A stretch of DNA of 64,000 nt, taken from positions 1 through 64,000 of the forward strand of contig NZ_SJDL01000019.1 in NCBI RefSeq assembly GCF_004327985.1, in the 5' to 3' direction. Position numbers and translations under genes: made by a program. The notes below the pieces were generated by a model. It had not been told where the DNA came from, ran no database searches, and saw only the letters and a list, made by a program, of their open reading frames with translations. The DNA is from Marinobacter halodurans (GTDB lineage: Bacteria; Pseudomonadota; Gammaproteobacteria; Pseudomonadales; Oleiphilaceae). Shown piece by piece: positions 27,142-38,200 of the stretch (position 1 is its first letter; each line of letters opens with the position of its first letter).

Positions 27142-28248
27142 ATGTCTGGAAATTCTTTTGGAAAGCTGTTCACGGTGACCACGTTCGGCGAAAGCCACGG
27201 CCAGGCGTTGGGGGCCATTGTCGATGGCTGCCCGCCGGGCCTGTCACTGACCGAAGCGGACCTGCAGCAGGATCTGGACCTGCGCAAGCCGGGTACCTCG
27301 CGTCACACCACGCAGCGTCGCGAGCCCGATGAGGTGCGGATCCTGTCCGGTGTGTTCGAAGGCAGGACCACCGGCACGCCGATCGGCCTGTTGATCGAGA
27401 ATACCGACCAGCGCTCCAAGGACTATTCCAAAATCAAGGACCAGTTCCGTCCGGCTCACGCTGACTACACCTACATGCACAAGTACGGCGTGCGGGACTA
27501 CCGCGGTGGTGGGCGTTCATCGGCGCGGGAGACGGCGATGCGTGTGGCCGCGGGCGCAATTGCCCGCAAGTTCCTGCAGGAGCGCCTGGGCATCCGGGTT
27601 CGGGGCTACCTGTCCCAGTTGGGCCCGATCGTGATCGACAGGCTGGACTGGTCCCAGGTGCACCAGAACCCGTTCTTCTGCCCGGACGCGGACCGCCTGC
27701 AGGAACTGGAAGATTACATGGACGACCTGCGCAAGGAGGGCAACTCCATCGGTGCCCGTATCAACGTGGTGGCCGAAGGCGTGCCGCCGGGGCTGGGCGA
27801 GCCCGTCTTCGACCGCCTGGATGCGGACCTCGCCCATGCACTGATGAGCATCAATGCCGTCAAGGGCGTGGAGATCGGCGCGGGTTTTGGATCCGTCACC
27901 CAGAAGGGCACGGAGCACCGTGACGAGCTGACACCGGACGGCTTCCTGTCCAACAATGCCGGCGGTGTACTGGGGGGCATCAGCTCCGGTCAGCCAATCC
28001 TGGCGAGCATTGCCCTCAAGCCCACCTCCAGCCTGCGGCTGCCGGGTCAGAGTATCGATGTGCACGGTAATCCGGTCGAGGTGGTCACCACCGGGCGGCA
28101 CGATCCCTGCGTGGGTATCCGCGCCACGCCGATTGCCGAGGCCATGATGGCCATCGTGCTGATGGATCACTACCTGCGCCACCGGGCCCAGAATGGCGAC
28201 GTGCAGATCGACACGCCGGACATCGAGAAAGGGCGCAGCCGGGATTGA
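27142..28248 (+). CDS. aroC: chorismate synthase
   Basis: The last step of the shikimate pathway, converting 5-enolpyruvylshikimate-3-phosphate to chorismate with reduced FMN. 368 residues, standard length. Signatures: G-E-S-H-G near the start, R-R-E-P-D-E-V-x-I-L-S-G, the G-R-S-S-A-R-E-T segment and a late H-D-P-C-V-G-I-R-A-x-P-I-A-E-A-M motif, all intact. It supplies the chorismate used by pabB (14744) and, through anthranilate, by the trp genes (39390-42051). DAHP synthase, the first step, is at 56206. Confidence 0.97.
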   Translation: MSGNSFGKLFTVTTFGESHGQALGAIVDGCPPGLSLTEADLQQDLDLRKPGTSRHTTQRREPDEVRILSGVFEGRTTGTPIGLLIENTDQRSKDYSKIKDQFRPAHADYTYMHKYGVRDYRGGGRSSARETAMRVAAGAIARKFLQERLGIRVRGYLSQLGPIVIDRLDWSQVHQNPFFCPDADRLQELEDYMDDLRKEGNSIGARINVVAEGVPPGLGEPVFDRLDADLAHALMSINAVKGVEIGAGFGSVTQKGTEHRDELTPDGFLSNNAGGVLGGISSGQPILASIALKPTSSLRLPGQSIDVHGNPVEVVTTGRHDPCVGIRATPIAEAMMAIVLMDHYLRHRAQNGDVQIDTPDIEKGRSRD

Positions 28249-29432
28249 ATCGGGGACGGAAACAGGCGGGAGCATCTATCTACTGGCGTCTGTCCAACCT
28301 CTATTTCTGGTTCTTTGCGCTGCTGGGCGCGATGTTGCCTTACTGGTCCCTCTATCTGGAGGATCGGGGGTTCAGTTACCTGCAGATCGCCGCCCTGATG
28401 GCGACCATCCAGCTCACCAAAATCGTGGCGCCCAATGTCTGGGGCTGGCTCGGCGATCGGACGGGTCAGCGGGTCCGTCTGGTTCGCCTGGGATCTGTCG
28501 TTGGCGCGATCTGCTTCACCGGCGTGTTCCTGGAGCCCGGCTTCTATGGCCTGATGCTGGTCATGCTGGCGTTTACCTTTTTCTGGAACGCCATCCTGCC
28601 GCTCTATGAAGTCATTACCCTGCAGGGACTCGGAAAAGACCGCGCCCGCTACGGACGCGTACGGCTTTGGGGCAGCGTGGGCTTCATCGCTTCGGTCGCG
28701 CTGATTGGCCTGATTCTCGAATACCTGCCCCTCGAGTGGCTGCCGGCCATACTGATGCCCCTGTTCCTGGGCATCGCGGTAGCGGCTTTCTGTGTGCCAT
28801 CCCGCCAGGGACAGATCCGGCCACAGGTGTCACCCGGTGGCCTGCGGGCGATTGTCCTGCAATCGACGGTACTGGCGTTCTTCGCGATGAATTTCCTGCT
28901 GCAGCTTTCCCACGGCGCCTACTACACGTTCTTCAGCATTCACCTGGAAAGCCTGGGCTACGACAAGTTCAGTGTCGGTTTACTCTGGTCGCTGGGTGTG
29001 GCGGCCGAGATTGTCCTGTTCATCGTGATGCACCGGGTTTTCCAGCGTTATTCCGCACGGGCCATTGCCATTGGCGCGCTGGTACTGACTTGCCTGCGCT
29101 GGATGTTGATCGCCGAATATTCGGCTGATGTGCCCATCCTCGTGTTTGCCCAGTTACTGCATGCGGCTTCGTACGGGGCGCTGCACGCGGTGTCGGTGAA
29201 CTACATCCACAGTTATTTCGGTCATCAGCACCATGGCCAGGGCCAGGCGCTGTACAGCGGGCTGACCTACGGCGCGGGCGGGGCGGTCGGCGCCTGGCTG
29301 TCCGGGCTGCTCGTGGAATGGCAGGGCACGGCACTGGCGTTCTGGGGCAGTGCGGTGGCGATCGGGATGGCGCTGGTGATTGCCGCTGTCTGGCTGCGGT
29401 CACCGCCCGGCGAGACCCCGGCCCCTCAGTGA
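28245..29432 (+). CDS. MFS transporter, HcaT/LacY-like
   Basis: 395 residues with twelve hydrophobic segments. The family marker between helices 2 and 3 reads [12 protein letters not shown], and [13 protein letters not shown] is the second-helix-pair pattern of the MFS_1-like/HcaT group (3-phenylpropionate or nucleoside-type permeases). Substrate unknown. The start is a TTG that overlaps the aroC stop (TTGA); no ATG lies near the beginning of the conserved region. The gene ends seven bases inside the convergent LysR gene, an unusual tail overlap. Confidence 0.85.
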   Translation: MNRGRKQAGASIYWRLSNLYFWFFALLGAMLPYWSLYLEDRGFSYLQIAALMATIQLTKIVAPNVWGWLGDRTGQRVRLVRLGSVVGAICFTGVFLEPGFYGLMLVMLAFTFFWNAILPLYEVITLQGLGKDRARYGRVRLWGSVGFIASVALIGLILEYLPLEWLPAILMPLFLGIAVAAFCVPSRQGQIRPQVSPGGLRAIVLQSTVLAFFAMNFLLQLSHGAYYTFFSIHLESLGYDKFSVGLLWSLGVAAEIVLFIVMHRVFQRYSARAIAIGALVLTCLRWMLIAEYSADVPILVFAQLLHAASYGALHAVSVNYIHSYFGHQHHGQGQALYSGLTYGAGGAVGAWLSGLLVEWQGTALAFWGSAVAIGMALVIAAVWLRSPPGETPAPQ

Positions 29433-30292
29433 AGCTCGCGGGCAATTGCCACCAGAGCCTCGGCTGCGGGGCTGAGATGGCGACCTTCGAGGCCGATTCC
29501 GCCCAGCATCCGTGATACGTCGTGGCGGATGGGCAGCACGGTGAGAGTGGTATCCACCATGCTGCGCGGCAGGACACTCCAGCCCAGCCCGACGCTCGTC
29601 ATCATTTTGATGGTTTCCAGGTAATTGGTTGGCATCTGCAGCTTGAGCGTCCGGTTCTCGGCCATGAACAGCCGGCTGATGACGCGGTAGGTCGCTGTCC
29701 TGGTGTCGGGCAATAGCGCATCGTAGCGCGCCAGGTCGGCCAGTTCCGGTTCGGGCTGGCTGGCCAGCGGATGCGTGGTGCCGGTGACGAAGACCATGGG
29801 ATCCTCCCACTGCGCCTTGATGTCGAACTGCTGGTCCATGGCGTCATTCAGGGTCACGAAAGCCAGCTCGCAGGTGCGTCGCTTGAGGTGATCGAACGCG
29901 CTTTCCGAGTCCATGAACTGCAGTTCCAGGGTGACGTCGGGGTAATCCCGATTGAAGCGCCGAAGCCAGGCCGGCAGGTGATGCAGGCCGATGTGATGAC
30001 TGGCGATCACGGGAAGCCGGCCGCCAATCTGGCCGGTGGTAGAGGACAGGTCGAGCCGGGCATTGTGGAGTTCGTCCAGGATGCGCCGCGCATAGGGCAG
30101 CAGGCGTTGACCGGATTCGGTGAGGTTGAAGTTGCGCTGGCCCCGCTCAACCAGGGGGGCGCCCAACTGATTCTCCAGTGAGGCGAGGCGTTTGCTGACG
30201 GCCGGCTGGGTCAGGTGCAGCGCTTCGGCCGCCTCGGAAAAGGACTGGTGGTCAACAATGGCGACGAATGCGGCGAGGGCCTGGGTGTCCAT
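29426..30292 (-). CDS. LysR-family transcriptional regulator divergent from leuC
   Basis: 288 residues with a LysR helix-turn-helix at about 16-36 (S-F-S-E-A-A-E-A-L-H-L-T-Q-P-A-V-S-K-R) and an effector-binding domain. It is divergent from leuC across 147 bases, a pairing also seen in pseudomonads, so control of the leucine operon is a reasonable guess. A palindrome just upstream of its own start (30312-30326) would let it repress itself. The ligand cannot be told. Its end overlaps the MFS gene. Confidence 0.88.
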   Translation of the reverse strand: MDTQALAAFVAIVDHQSFSEAAEALHLTQPAVSKRLASLENQLGAPLVERGQRNFNLTESGQRLLPYARRILDELHNARLDLSSTTGQIGGRLPVIASHHIGLHHLPAWLRRFNRDYPDVTLELQFMDSESAFDHLKRRTCELAFVTLNDAMDQQFDIKAQWEDPMVFVTGTTHPLASQPEPELADLARYDALLPDTRTATYRVISRLFMAENRTLKLQMPTNYLETIKMMTSVGLGWSVLPRSMVDTTLTVLPIRHDVSRMLGGIGLEGRHLSPAAEALVAIARELH

Positions 30293-30311
30293 GATGCGTC
30301 ATCCCTGGTGG

Positions 30312-30326
30312 ATTCCATAATGGAAT
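30312..30326. promoter_or_regulatory. T-N11-A palindrome, candidate operator of the LysR regulator
   Basis: ATTCCAT (30312-30318), A, ATGGAAT (30320-30326) is a perfect 7-1-7 inverted repeat that satisfies T-N11-A (T30313, A30325). It begins 20 bases upstream of the regulator's ATG, where it would cover its transcription start, and lies upstream of the leuC promoter candidate. Confidence 0.55.
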
Positions 30327-30347
30327 GTAATCTATAAAAAACATGAA

Positions 30348-30377
30348 TTGAGGTTATCACAGCCGTGGCGTTATGAT
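30348..30377 (+). promoter_or_regulatory. leuC: candidate sigma-70 promoter of leuC
   Basis: TTGAGG (30348-30353) and TATGAT (30372-30377) are spaced by 18 bases, with the ATG of leuC 62 bases past the -10. A 13-base palindrome TGATGAATCATCA (30374-30386) overlaps the -10 and the expected start point. Confidence 0.5.
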
Positions 30378-30439
30378 GAATCATCAATAACGATGAGCTG
30401 ATGAGACGCGATGCCTGCATCGCATTTGAGGGAGGCCCT

Positions 30440-31858
30440 ATGGCTGGAAAGACCTTATACGACAAATTGTGGGACGATCATTTGGTGAAGCAGCGCGACG
30501 ACGGTTCGGCGCTGATCTATATCGATCGCCACCTGCTGCACGAAGTCACCTCGCCCCAGGCGTTCGAGGGGCTGCGTCTCGCCGGTCGCCGGCCGTGGCG
30601 CCTGGATGCCAACCTGGCGACGCCGGATCACAACGTGCCGACCACGGACCGTGCCCGCGGTATCGACGGCATCGTGGACCCGGTCTCCCGCATCCAGGTG
30701 GAAACCCTCGACAGGAACTGCGACGAGTTCGGCATCCTGGAATTCAAGATCAAGGATCAGCGCCAGGGCATCGTTCACGTCATCGGGCCGGAGCAGGGCG
30801 CGACACTGCCGGGTATGACCATCGTCTGTGGCGATTCCCACACCTCGACCCACGGTGCCTTCGGCACGCTGGCCCACGGTATCGGCACGTCTGAAGTCGA
30901 ACACGTGTTGGCCACCCAGTGCCTGGTCCAGAAGAAGATGAAGAACATGCTGGTCAAGGTGAACGGCAAGCTTGGACCCTACGTCACCGGCAAGGACGTG
31001 GTTCTCGCGATCATCGGTAAAATCGGCACCGCCGGCGGCACCGGCTACGCGATCGAGTTCGGCGGAGAGGCGATTCGCAATCTGTCCATGGAAGCGCGGA
31101 TGACCATCTGCAACATGTCCATCGAGGCCGGCGCCCGGGTGGGCATGGTGGCCGTGGACGACACCACCATCAATTACGTGAAGGGCCGTCCGTACGCGCC
31201 GAAGGGTGAGCAGTGGGAAGCCGCCGTTGCGGCCTGGAAGGACCTGCACAGCGATGCGGATGCCGAGTTCGACAAAGTGGTCGAGCTGGACGCCGCCGAC
31301 ATCAAGCCGCAGGTGACCTGGGGGACGTCGCCGGAAATGGTGGCCGGTGTCGACGGTCAGGTTCCCGATCCCGGGCAGGAAGCGGACCCGATCAAGCGTG
31401 AAGGCATTGTGCGGGCACTCCAGTACATGGGCCTGAAGCCCAATATGCCGATTTCCGAGATCCAGCTGGACCGTGTCTTTATCGGCTCCTGCACCAACTC
31501 GCGCATTGAAGACCTGCGCGAAGCGGCGGCGGTGGTCAAGGGCCGCAAGGTGTCACCGACGCTCAAGCAGGCCATGGTGGTGCCGGGCTCCGGTCTGGTG
31601 AAGGCGCAGGCCGAGCAGGAAGGGCTGGACAGGATCTTTATCGAAGCCGGCCTGGAATGGCGGGATCCGGGCTGCTCCATGTGCCTGGCGATGAACGCCG
31701 ACAAGCTCGGCCAGGGCGAGCATTGCGCGTCCACCTCCAACCGGAATTTCGAGGGGCGGCAGGGCTTTGGCGGCCGCACCCATCTGGTCAGCCCGGCCAT
31801 GGCCGCCGCGGCCGCGATTGCCGGTCATTTCACTGACGTTCGTGAATTCGTTCACTAA
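30440..31858 (+). CDS. leuC: 3-isopropylmalate dehydratase large subunit
   Basis: LeuC with LeuD isomerises 2-isopropylmalate to 3-isopropylmalate in leucine synthesis. The ATG at 30440, preceded by GGGAGG, gives [11 protein letters not shown] and 472 residues; the open frame extends to 30401 without conservation. The aconitase-type 4Fe-4S cluster ligands are Cys351 (G-S-C-T-N-S), Cys412 and Cys415 (C-S-M-C). The H-N-V and S-T-H-G-A-F-G motifs are intact. leuD follows 11 bases later, then leuB. Confidence 0.97.
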   Translation: MAGKTLYDKLWDDHLVKQRDDGSALIYIDRHLLHEVTSPQAFEGLRLAGRRPWRLDANLATPDHNVPTTDRARGIDGIVDPVSRIQVETLDRNCDEFGILEFKIKDQRQGIVHVIGPEQGATLPGMTIVCGDSHTSTHGAFGTLAHGIGTSEVEHVLATQCLVQKKMKNMLVKVNGKLGPYVTGKDVVLAIIGKIGTAGGTGYAIEFGGEAIRNLSMEARMTICNMSIEAGARVGMVAVDDTTINYVKGRPYAPKGEQWEAAVAAWKDLHSDADAEFDKVVELDAADIKPQVTWGTSPEMVAGVDGQVPDPGQEADPIKREGIVRALQYMGLKPNMPISEIQLDRVFIGSCTNSRIEDLREAAAVVKGRKVSPTLKQAMVVPGSGLVKAQAEQEGLDRIFIEAGLEWRDPGCSMCLAMNADKLGQGEHCASTSNRNFEGRQGFGGRTHLVSPAMAAAAAIAGHFTDVREFVH

Positions 31859-31869
31859 GGAGCCCAACC

Positions 31870-32523
31870 ATGCGTGCATTCAGTCATCATAAAGGCGTCG
31901 TGGCCCCGATGGATCGCTCCAACGTGGACACCGACCTGATCATTCCCAAGCAGTTCCTGAAGTCGATCAAGCGCACCGGTTTCGGTCCGAACCTGTTCGA
32001 CGCGCTGCGTTACCTGGACGAAGGCAGGCCGGACCAGGATTGCTCCCAGCGCCCGCTGAACCCGGATTTCTTCCTCAACCAGCCGCGTTACAGGGACGCC
32101 AGTGTCCTGCTGGCCCGGCGTAACTTTGGCTGTGGCTCCAGTCGCGAGCATGCCCCCTGGGCGCTCGACGACTATGGCTTCCGGGTGATTATCGCACCGA
32201 GCTTTGCCGACATCTTCTACAACAACTGCTTTAAGAATGGTCTGTTACCGATTGTTCTGGATGAAGAAACCGTCGACAAGCTCTTCGCTGAAGTGGCCGA
32301 ACAGGAAGGCTACCAGATCGAAGTCGATCTGCCGGCACAGGAAGTGGTCACGCCCTCCGGTGAGCGCTTCAGCTTCGAGGTGGACCCGTTCCGCAAGCAC
32401 TGCCTGGTCAATGGCCTGGACGACATCGGCGTCACCCTGGAAGACAGCGATGCCATCAAGTCCTATGAAGCAGCGCGCCGCCAGAGTGCGCCCTGGCTGT
32501 TCGACGCCATCACCCATTCATAA
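31870..32523 (+). CDS. leuD: 3-isopropylmalate dehydratase small subunit
   Basis: The swivelling domain partner of LeuC. 217 residues, normal length. Starts M-R-A-F-S-H-H-K-G and contains [12 protein letters not shown] and the substrate loop [14 protein letters not shown], all typical. AAGGAG lies before the ATG. It lies between leuC and leuB in one operon with short gaps (11 and 23 bases). Confidence 0.97.
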   Translation: MRAFSHHKGVVAPMDRSNVDTDLIIPKQFLKSIKRTGFGPNLFDALRYLDEGRPDQDCSQRPLNPDFFLNQPRYRDASVLLARRNFGCGSSREHAPWALDDYGFRVIIAPSFADIFYNNCFKNGLLPIVLDEETVDKLFAEVAEQEGYQIEVDLPAQEVVTPSGERFSFEVDPFRKHCLVNGLDDIGVTLEDSDAIKSYEAARRQSAPWLFDAITHS

Positions 32524-32546
32524 CAGAGACCACAGGAAACAAGGAT

Positions 32547-33620
32547 ATGAGTCAGTCAGTTTTGCTGCTGCCGGGTGACGGCATTGGCCCGGAAATTGTC
32601 GCCGAGGCGGAGCGGGTCCTGCACCGGGTGAACGAGAAATTCGACCTGGACCTCCACTTCGACAGCGCCGATGTGGGCGGTGCCGCGATCGACGCCACCG
32701 GCGTGCCGCTGCCCGACAGCACCCTGGAGAAGGCCCAGAAGTCCGACGCGATCCTGCTGGGTGCTGTCGGCGGTCCCAAGTGGGAGGGTCTGGAGATCGC
32801 GATTCGCCCGGAAAAGGGGTTGCTGGGCCTGCGCTCCAACCTGGAGCTGTTTGCGAACCTGCGTCCGGCGATCCTGTATCCGCAGCTGGCATCCGCGTCG
32901 TCACTGAAGCCGGAAGTGGTATCCGGCCTGGATATCCTGATTGTCCGGGAGCTGACCGGCGGTATCTATTTCGGCCAGCCCCGCGGTGTGCGCGAGCTGG
33001 AAAACGGTGAACGCCAGGGTTACAACACCTACGTCTACAGTGAATCCGAGATCCGTCGGATCGGTCGCGTTGCCTTCGAAGCCGCGCAACAGCGGGGCGG
33101 TAAGCTGTGTTCGGTGGACAAGTGCAACGTGCTGGAAGTCACCGAGCTGTGGCGCGAGATCATGACGGATCTGGCCAGGGACTACCCGGATGTCGAGTTG
33201 TCGCACATGTACGTCGACAACGCCGCCATGCAACTGGTCAGGGCGCCGAAACAGTTCGACGTGATTGTGACCGGCAACATGTTTGGTGATATTCTTTCCG
33301 ACGAAGCGGCCATGCTGACCGGTTCCATCGGCATGTTGCCGTCTGCATCACTGAATGCGGAAAAGCAGGGCATGTACGAGCCCTGCCATGGTTCCGCCCC
33401 GGATATTGCGGGTCAGGGCATTGCCAATCCGCTGGCAACGATCCTGTCGGCCGCGATGATGCTGCGGTACAGTCTGGGAGCGGAACAGGCGGCGCAGGCG
33501 ATCGAAGCGGCCGTCAGTGCGGTACTCGATAAGGGCCTGCGAACTGCCGACATCATGTCCGAGGACGCATCCCGCGTCAGCACCCGGGAAATGGGTGACG
33601 CGGTGCTGGAAGCGCTTTGA
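32547..33620 (+). CDS. leuB: 3-isopropylmalate dehydrogenase
   Basis: Oxidises and decarboxylates 3-isopropylmalate to 2-oxoisocaproate with NAD+ (the third leucine-specific step). 357 residues. The start [13 protein letters not shown], the [10 protein letters not shown] substrate loop, and the [11 protein letters not shown] motif that ligates metal and NAD are present. AACAAGGA before the ATG is a fair ribosome site. A 119-base gap separates it from asd. Confidence 0.97.
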   Translation: MSQSVLLLPGDGIGPEIVAEAERVLHRVNEKFDLDLHFDSADVGGAAIDATGVPLPDSTLEKAQKSDAILLGAVGGPKWEGLEIAIRPEKGLLGLRSNLELFANLRPAILYPQLASASSLKPEVVSGLDILIVRELTGGIYFGQPRGVRELENGERQGYNTYVYSESEIRRIGRVAFEAAQQRGGKLCSVDKCNVLEVTELWREIMTDLARDYPDVELSHMYVDNAAMQLVRAPKQFDVIVTGNMFGDILSDEAAMLTGSIGMLPSASLNAEKQGMYEPCHGSAPDIAGQGIANPLATILSAAMMLRYSLGAEQAAQAIEAAVSAVLDKGLRTADIMSEDASRVSTREMGDAVLEAL

Positions 33621-33739
33621 TCGGACATACTCCAGAGACCTGACGACGGCTGGATGTTGCCGCCGCAGGATCATTCATCCGGTCCGGTCCCTGCAAAAGG
33701 GGAAGCGGGCCGGCACAGAACGAGGTTCAAAAGTCGCAC

Positions 33740-34855
33740 ATGAAGCGAGTTGGACTTATTGGCTGGCGCGGCATGGTGGGCTCTGTCCTCATGCAGCGCA
33801 TGCAGGAAGAAAATGACTTCGCGGACATCGATCCGGTCTTTTTCTCAACATCCCAGGCCGGTCAGCCGGCGCCCGACGTGGGCAAGGCTGACGTACCGGC
33901 ACTGAAGGACGCCTTTGACCTGGACGCGCTCCGGGAAATGGACGTCATCGTGACCTGCCAGGGTGGCGACTACACCAGCAAGGTTTTCGGCCCGCTGCGC
34001 GAATCCGGCTGGGACGGCTACTGGATCGATGCCGCCTCCACACTGCGTATGGCGGACCACTCCGTCATCATCCTGGACCCGGTCAACCGCAACGTCATCG
34101 ACGATGCGCTGAGCCGTGGCGTGAAGGACTACATCGGTGGCAACTGCACCGTGAGCCTGATGATGCTGGCCCTCGGCGGCCTGCTGGAGAACGACCTGAT
34201 CGAGTGGATCTCACCGATGACCTATCAGGCAGCATCCGGCGCCGGCGCCCAGAACATGCGCGAGCTCCTCAACCAGATGGGACAACTGCATGGCAACGTC
34301 GCCGACCTCCTGGCCGATCCGGGTTCCGCGATCCTGGAAATCGATCGCAAGGTCACCGAAACCATGCGGTCATCCGGGTTCCCGACCGACAACTTCGGCG
34401 TGCCGCTGGCCGGCAGCCTGATTCCCTACTGCGACAAGCAGCTGGAAAGCGGTCAGAGCAAGGAAGAGTGGAAAGCGCAGAGCGAGACCAACAAGATCCT
34501 GGGACGCAGCGACAGCCCGATCCCGATCGACGGTATCTGCGTGCGCATCGGCGCCATGCGCAGTCACAGCCAGGCGCTGACCATCAAGCTGCGCAAGGAC
34601 ATCCCGGTGAGCGAGATCGAATCGCTGCTGGCGACATCCAATGACTGGGTCAAGGTCGTTCCCAACGACCGTGAGGCCAGCATGGAAGAGCTGACACCGG
34701 CGAAGGTCACCGGCACTCTGAGCGTTCCGATCGGCCGTATCCGCAAACTGGCCATGGGGCCGGAGTACATTTCCGCGTTTACCGTCGGCGACCAGTTGCT
34801 CTGGGGCGCGGCTGAACCGCTGCGCCGGATGCTGCGGATCCTGCAGGAGCGCTGA
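33740..34855 (+). CDS. asd: aspartate-semialdehyde dehydrogenase
   Basis: Makes aspartate semialdehyde from aspartyl phosphate with NADPH, the branch point to lysine/diaminopimelate, threonine and methionine. 371 residues of the gammaproteobacterial type. The NADP loop [10 protein letters not shown] is at 8-17 and the catalytic Cys136 lies in G-G-N-C-T-V-S. It sits between leuB and fimV, as in Pseudomonas. A terminator at 34927-34956 ends the leu–asd unit. Confidence 0.97.
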   Translation: MKRVGLIGWRGMVGSVLMQRMQEENDFADIDPVFFSTSQAGQPAPDVGKADVPALKDAFDLDALREMDVIVTCQGGDYTSKVFGPLRESGWDGYWIDAASTLRMADHSVIILDPVNRNVIDDALSRGVKDYIGGNCTVSLMMLALGGLLENDLIEWISPMTYQAASGAGAQNMRELLNQMGQLHGNVADLLADPGSAILEIDRKVTETMRSSGFPTDNFGVPLAGSLIPYCDKQLESGQSKEEWKAQSETNKILGRSDSPIPIDGICVRIGAMRSHSQALTIKLRKDIPVSEIESLLATSNDWVKVVPNDREASMEELTPAKVTGTLSVPIGRIRKLAMGPEYISAFTVGDQLLWGAAEPLRRMLRILQER

Positions 34856-34926
34856 TGAGCGCCATTTTCACGTCGCCAGGGCGGGGTGGAAATGCTAACT
34901 GCGTCCCCTTTTGGGGCGTTGAGTCA

Positions 34927-34966
34927 GGGGCGAAAGCTGCATTAGGCTTTCGCCCCTGTTATTTTT
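34927..34966 (+). terminator. rho-independent terminator after asd
   Basis: GGGGCGAAAG (34927-34936) pairs with CTTTCGCCCC (34947-34956) around a ten-base loop, followed by TGTTATTTTT. A smaller GTCCCC/GGGGCG-type hairpin precedes it at about 34903-34918. Confidence 0.85.
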
Positions 34967-35120
34967 GGTCACAGGATCGTTTCGGTGACAAGTCGGACAA
35001 TCGGGACAGAACCGGTTGTTTTCGGGGTGAAAACGTACAGTGGTGGATGAATTTTCGCCACCTGAACAGCATCTTCCGAACATTTGTTTAACAACAATTA
35101 CAAACATTATCGCTGATCGA

Positions 35121-35142
35121 TTGATAAAGAGGGCTTTATCAA
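35121..35142. promoter_or_regulatory. 9-bp inverted repeat in the fimV upstream region
   Basis: TTGATAAAG (35121-35129) and CTTTATCAA (35134-35142) are a perfect inverted repeat with a four-base loop, 142 bases before the fimV ATG. The whole 35060-35160 stretch is AT-rich. It could be an operator or leader hairpin. Apart from this and the asd terminator, the 428 bases between asd and fimV hold nothing else I can name. Confidence 0.4.
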
Positions 35143-35283
35143 CAATACTTTCGCAAATGTAATCCTCAGATCAATCAGAGGCTCCCTGACAACAATAAAG
35201 CGAAAGTCGGAAGTCATCCAACCTCGTCCGAGTCTGAATTACAGACGGCAGTAACGAATAACGGAGACTGGTAAGGAAAAAGC

Positions 35284-38200
35284 ATGAAGGTACGCAAACT
35301 TGCGGTTGCGCTGGCTCTGGTAGGAGGGCTCGGCTCAGGCGTTGCTAATGCGCTCGGGCTCGGCGAAGTGGAGCTTCAATCCTATCTCAATCAACCCCTC
35401 GACGCGGATATCGAGCTGCGTAACACAGGTGGTGTGAGCCCGAACGAGGTATACGTCAACCTGGCGTCGCAGGACGTCTTTGATCGTGTCGGGATCGATC
35501 GTGAATTTTTCCTTACCAATCTCAAATTCAACGTGGCTACCGCACCAAACGGCCAGTTGATGATCCACGTCTCCACCAAGCAGGCGGTTCGGGAGCCTTA
35601 CCTGAACTTCCTGATTGAAGTGACCTGGCCGAACGGTAAGCTTCTGCGTGAGTACTCGATGCTGCTGGATCCGCCCGTCTACGCGGAGAAAGTCGGCGAC
35701 TCCGTGGCCCAGCCGGTCCAGGCGCCGTCGACCGATCGCCAGGCCAGCACGCCATCGCAGGCGTCCGGCACGGCCCGGCAGCCATCGCGCAACACCGCAG
35801 CACCGACATCAGGCCAGTCCGGTTCGTACGGACGCACCTTCGGGCCGACGGGACCTTCCGACACGCTCTGGGGCATCGCCCAACAGGTGCGCCCGAATGC
35901 CAGTTATACGCCGCAACAGGTCATGCTGGCACTGCAGGACCTGAACCCGGATGCCTTCATGGACGGCAATATCAATCGCCTCAAGCGTGGCCAGGTGTTG
36001 CGTATACCCACGGCGGAGCAGATTGAAGCACGCACCCGTCAACAGGCCTACCAGGAGGTCGTTGCCCAGAACCAGGCGCTGAAGCAGGCGCAGCAGACGG
36101 TGGACGCGACCGGCCAGCAGCCAGCACAGGGCGCGCCGGCACAGACCCAGGGTGGCGACGAGCTTCGCCTGAGTGCGGGTAACGACTCGACCAGCCCGGA
36201 GAAGGGCGCGTCATCCGGCGGCGCTGAGGGTGTTGCCGGTGGCAGGGAAGGCAGCACCGAAGTGGTGATGGAGCAACTGGACAAGGCCCAGCGCGAGAAT
36301 GAGGAGCTCAACTCCCGGGTTGAGGATCTCCAGTCGCAGTTGGCGACCATGCAACGTCTGGTTGAACTGAAGAATTCCCAGTTGGCCGAACTTCAGGCGC
36401 AGGCCGGAAAATCAGGCGATGCCGAGGCGGCAGGCGGCGGTGAAGGTGAGCCGAAGGACGCCGCCCAGGCAGCTGCGACCGGCGAAGGTGCCGCCGCCGA
36501 AGCCGGATCGGCAGCAGCGCCTGAAGGCGAGCAGATGACGGACGCCACCGCCGCGTCGGAGTCGTCCACGGCTGAAGACCAGATGGCCGCAAGTGACGAC
36601 ACGGCATCGGCTGAGGGCATGACCGCCGAAGCGGCCGGCACTGGTTCCGAAACCGCGTCATCCGAACAGACACCGGCCGACCAGGAGAAGACCGCCCCGG
36701 AAGCCCAGTCTGATACCACGGCTGCGGCCCCGGCGGAGCCTGGGCAACAGGCACCGAAGCCGGCCAAGCCGGCAGCCGCTCAGCCGAGCGAGCCGGAGGT
36801 GGAAGACAAGGGCTTCGTCGGCAATATCGTTGAAGCGTTCAAGAACAACCGGATGTACCAGATTGCCGGCGGGGGCGCGGCGATCCTCGCGCTGCTCCTG
36901 CTCGGTCTGCTGGCCCGCCGTAACGCGAACCGTGAGAAGGCGTTCTACGAGCAGTTGAACGAAGAGTCGGCCCAGGACGATGGCAATATCGACCTGGGCG
37001 TCGGCGCCAGTGGCGAAGAGGGTGAAGAGAAGGATGCCCTGGCCGAGGCGGATGCGTACATCGCCTACGGCCGTCACGATCAGGCGGTTGAGGTTCTGGA
37101 ATCGGCCATCTCCCGGGAGCCGAGCCGGACGGACCTTCGCCTCAAGCTACTGGCCGTCTACGCTGAGACTGAGGATCGTTCAGCGTTCGAGAAGCAGTAT
37201 GGCGAACTGGAAGCCCTCGACGACGAGTCTGCCATGACCGAGGCCCAGACGCTTCGCAACCGGCTCGATGAAGTGGAATCCACACCCAGTATCGATGATC
37301 TGGAATCGCAGTTGCGTTCGGATGTGGGTTCGGCGCCGACCGGGGAGGTGACGGAGGACTCGTTTGCCGGTCTTTACAGCGAAACGTCTGAGGCCGAATC
37401 CGAACCGCAGGATGAAGCAACGGCCAAGGCTGGGGACGACCTGGACTTCGATTCCCTGGAGCTGGACGAGGAGCCTATTGCCGGCGAGGGGGAAGATGAG
37501 GCGTCCCGGGCGGGGCCCGAATCGCCCGTCGAATACGATATATCGGATCTGGGCTTCGATGAGGACGAGATCGAGAGCAGCGACACCTCGACCGAGCCGG
37601 AACAGGGCGTAGAGGAATCCGCCACGGCTGACGACCTGGACCTTGATATCGACTTTGAAGACGAGTCGGCGGACAACGCCGAAGAGCCTGAGCTGACCGA
37701 GGAGGATTTCGGTTCGCTGGAGCTGGACGACAGTCTGCTGGAGGACGAGGCGGAGCCGGAATCCGAGCGCGCCACCAGTGACGACGAACTGCCGCCGCTG
37801 GAGGAGGAACCGGAGCTGGCCGCCGACGAGCAGGGTAACCTGGACGAGTCCTTCCTGGATGACCTGGACGCCGAGCTGGAGAAAGTGGCCAATGAAACGG
37901 AAGACGAGCCGACCGAATCCGAATCTGCAGACACGCTGGACGAGCTGGAACTGGATGTCTCCGACGAAGACCTGGCGCTGATGGAAGAGGTGGCGGAAAC
38001 GCCGGAGGACGATCAGGTTGAGCCGCTGACCGACGACGAAATTCCGGAATTGGACGAAGAGCTGGATCTCGATGATTCCCTGGCGGGCGTGGATGACGAC
38101 GACAATATCCCGGTGGCCGAGGAGCCGGCTGAACCTGCCGCTGACGAGGAAAAGTCGACGGACGAGACCCGCAAGGATGGCGACATGATGGATTTCGACG

